Part shown: positions 4,175 through 5,763 of the stretch, piece after piece
Position numbering within the stretch: the stretch's first letter is position 1
Layout of the letters: each line of letters starts with the position of its first letter
NCBI GenBank assembly: GCA_023450775.1
Contig: JAEXGP010000374.1
Location: 1-5,763, forward strand
DNA from: Actinomycetes bacterium
GTDB lineage: Bacteria > Actinomycetota > Acidimicrobiia > Acidimicrobiales > Microtrichaceae
Reading direction: 5' to 3'
DNA length: 5,763 bases
Notes under the pieces: generated by a model
Told to the model about the DNA's origin: nothing
What the model saw: the letters and a program-made list of their open reading frames with translations, nothing else
The model's database searches: none
Made by a program: the position numbers and the translations under genes

Positions 4175-5356
4175 GTCCTGGCCCGCCTCGGCGCCGGAAT
4201 CCGCGAACACCAGGGCGGCGAGGGCCTGCAGCGACGCCAGGTCGCTCACCTCGAACGGCTGCACCGGCACCTTGACCACCGGCGCCGGCGCCACGCGTTC
4301 GGACAACCCCGCCAGGTGTTCGGCCTCGCCCTGCGCCAGGTGCAGCGAGTCGGCCAGGCAGCGGTAGTGGTCGCCGAGCGCGGTGCCGTCGAGGGTGTCG
4401 GCCCGGGCCTGCACCGCCGCGGCGCTGAGCGCCACCCTCGGGGCGGCGTGGGCGGGCTCGTCGTCGTCCACGTCCAGCGGCACGCCGAACGCCGGCTGCG
4501 TGCGGTTGACGATCAACCCCCTCACCGCGATGTCCTTGCGGGCCAGCTCGTCGGCGAAGTACCCGGCCTCGGCGACCGTGTCGGCCTTGGGTGACGCCAC
4601 CAGGAGGAACGCCGTGGTGCGGCGTCGCAGCAGGCGGTCCACCTCCTCGGCCCGTTCCTTGAACCCCTGCTCCATGCCCTCGAACGCCTTGAAGAACGCC
4701 AGGGCGTCGGAGATCACCTCGGCGCCGACCACCTTGGCGATCTGGCGCATGACCGCCTGGGTCGCCACGTTCACCGCCCTGCCGATGCCCTTCGACGGCG
4801 ACAGCAGCACCTTGTACAGGCGGTGGTCCAGGAACTGCGCCAGCCGCTTGGGGGCGTCCAGGAAGTCGAGCGCGTTGCGGGTCGGCGGCGTGTCCACGAC
4901 GACCAGGTCGAAGTCGCCCTCGACCGCCAGCTCGTAGAGCTTCTCCGACGCCATGTACTCCTGGGTGCCGGACAGCGCGCCGGAGATGTTCCGGTAGAAG
5001 GAGTTGGCGAGGATCCGCTCCGCCTGAGCGGGGTCGCTCGAGTAGCGGCGCACGAGCCCGTCGAACGTGCCCTTGGTGTCGAGCATGAGCGCGTGCATCT
5101 GGCCGCCCTCGCCCCAGGGCCCGTCGATCGGGCTCGGGTCGTTGGTGAGGCCCTTCAGCCCGAGTGCGTCGGCCAGGCGTCGGGCCGGGTCGATCGTCAC
5201 CACCACGGACCGACGTCCCAGGCGCGCCGCCTCCATGGCCACGAGCGCGGCGGTGGTGGTCTTGCCGACCCCGCCGGAGCCGCAGCAGATCACGACCGAA
5301 CTGCGGGCGACCACCTCCGCCAACGTGGGGTGGTCGCCGGAGGACGCCACCGTCAT
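4172..5356 (-). CDS. ArsA/Get3-family ATPase, Rv3680-like subunit
   Basis: A 394-residue SIMIBI-class P-loop ATPase. Visible are the Walker A region CCGSGGVGKTTTAA (24-37), TIDPARRLADALG (54-66, with the switch I Asp D56), the switch II motif VVDTPPTRNALDFLDAPKRL (153-172) and the adenine-contact NRT (284-286). From memory it resembles M. tuberculosis Rv3680 closely, including GTQEYMA and the LDAPKRL run. There is no arsenite-binding cysteine cluster and no arsenic genes nearby, so arsenite efflux is unlikely. The actinobacterial pair is regarded as Get3-like. The signature lysine before GG is Ser (S27). The ATG overlaps the stop of the upstream partner as ATGA, indicating translational coupling and probably a hetero-oligomer. 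Client or cargo is unknown. Confidence 0.93.
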   Translation of the reverse strand: MTVASSGDHPTLAEVVARSSVVICCGSGGVGKTTTAALVAMEAARLGRRSVVVTIDPARRLADALGLKGLTNDPSPIDGPWGEGGQMHALMLDTKGTFDGLVRRYSSDPAQAERILANSFYRNISGALSGTQEYMASEKLYELAVEGDFDLVVVDTPPTRNALDFLDAPKRLAQFLDHRLYKVLLSPSKGIGRAVNVATQAVMRQIAKVVGAEVISDALAFFKAFEGMEQGFKERAEEVDRLLRRRTTAFLLVASPKADTVAEAGYFADELARKDIAVRGLIVNRTQPAFGVPLDVDDDEPAHAAPRVALSAAAVQARADTLDGTALGDHYRCLADSLHLAQGEAEHLAGLSERVAPAPVVKVPVQPFEVSDLASLQALAALVFADSGAEAGQD

Positions 5357-5763
5357 GTGCCGACCCCGGTGGCGGTCTGGTCCACCTGACCGTCCTCGGT
5401 CCCGTCGGGCAGGCTCCGGATGGCGGCGAGCAGCGCGTCGGCGAGGACGTCGAGGTCCGCCGGGCCCACGTCGGTGGTGAACAGGAACGGGAGACGCAGC
5501 TGCGGCAGCGGCAGCTCGTCGGCCATCCGCCGGAGCTGCTCCTCCTGCAGCTCGCCGCGGGCATGGCGGAAGGCGGCGGCCTCCGCGAGCACCTCGGCCT
5601 CGCCGTCGAGCAGCCGCACGCCGACCTCCTCGGCCGCCACCTCGGGCGGCACCGCCAGTCCGGGCAGGTCCTCGACCACTCCGTTCACGACGACGGGTCC
5701 GAGCGCCACGCCCACCTGGTCCTCGAGGCTGTACGCGGTCTCGATGAGCTCGTTGACCGGCGT
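5353..5763 (-). CDS. Partner ArsA/Get3-like ATPase, Rv3679-like (partial, N-terminus off right edge)
   Basis: The C-terminal 136 residues of a protein entering from the right edge. It begins TPVNELIETAYSLEDQVGVALGPVVVNG; the VVVNG strand corresponds to the ArsA/Get3 adenine-binding region. It ends with LPQLRLPFLFTTDVGPADLDVL, similar to the tail of Rv3679-type subunits. The P-loop and switch regions lie outside the window. Its TGA overlaps the ATG of the following ATPase by 4 bp, matching the Rv3679-Rv3680 gene order in mycobacteria. Assignment rests on this short segment plus the pairing, so it is good but not certain. No start codon of this gene is in view; internal GTG codons near the edge are not starts. 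Confidence 0.8.
   Translation of the reverse strand, partial: TPVNELIETAYSLEDQVGVALGPVVVNGVVEDLPGLAVPPEVAAEEVGVRLLDGEAEVLAEAAAFRHARGELQEEQLRRMADELPLPQLRLPFLFTTDVGPADLDVLADALLAAIRSLPDGTEDGQVDQTATGVGT

Noticed and set aside
4172..5356. Arsenite-efflux ATPase (arsA proper)
   Set aside because: No cysteine triad for metalloid binding is seen, and there is no arsB, arsR or arsD. Gene pairing and motifs match the Rv3679/Rv3680 type instead.
4161..5564. Upstream extension of the receiver frame to about 600 codons
   Set aside because: The extension lies within the ATPase genes in another frame and is Arg/Gly-rich. The receiver fold begins right at the GTG at 4160.

Overview
The window is a compact, very GC-rich (about 70% by eye) chromosomal segment with strong G/C preference at third codon positions and GTG starts. 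Together with a paired Get3/ArsA-like ATPase locus resembling M. tuberculosis Rv3679/Rv3680, this points to Actinomycetota. A deep-branching class such as Acidimicrobiia is possible, but that is an inference. I see no insertion sequence, phage gene, CRISPR array or rRNA. It reads as ordinary housekeeping chromosome, and no stretch longer than about 140 bp lacks a gene.

Layout from left to right. (1) 1-890, minus: the N-terminal 296 codons of the radical-SAM heme chaperone HemW, running off the left edge. (2) 891-1026: a divergent intergenic region. (3) 1027-2097, plus: aspartate-semialdehyde dehydrogenase (asd), the only plus-strand gene, converging on (4) 2111-2494, minus: a DUF1622-type small membrane protein. 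(5) 2609-2860, minus: a short MazG-like nucleotide pyrophosphohydrolase, followed by a GC-rich hairpin. (6) 2935-3504, minus: a secreted or lipid-anchored CAP/SCP-domain protein whose start is uncertain. (7) 3622-3698, minus: tRNA-Pro(CGG) with its own -10 element and a textbook Rho-independent terminator. (8) 3762-4160, minus: a stand-alone receiver-like protein. (9) 4172-5356, minus: an ArsA/Get3-family ATPase that overlaps by 4 bp (10) the C-terminal part of a second, partner ATPase at 5353-5763, which enters from the right edge.

The two ATPases are a translationally coupled pair and probably act as one complex. The visible subunit lacks the signature lysine of the deviant Walker A motif (GSGGVGKT instead of GKGGVGKT). 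The receiver-like gene follows 11 bp downstream. It could be cotranscribed with the pair, and it also has its own TAnnnT element overlapping the ATPase stop codon.

The most coherent signal outside the genes is regulatory. Four protein genes (asd, DUF1622, mazG-like, receiver) have an actinobacterial -10 hexamer (TAnnnT) only 6-8 nt before the start codon and no Shine-Dalgarno sequence, as expected for leaderless mRNAs. hemW has a good Shine-Dalgarno sequence. The CAP gene has a perfect AAGGAGG that points into the wrong frame. I did not find a clearly novel multi-gene system; the most checkable oddities are the CAP gene start, the asymmetric ATPase pair with its receiver, and the leaderless promoter set.
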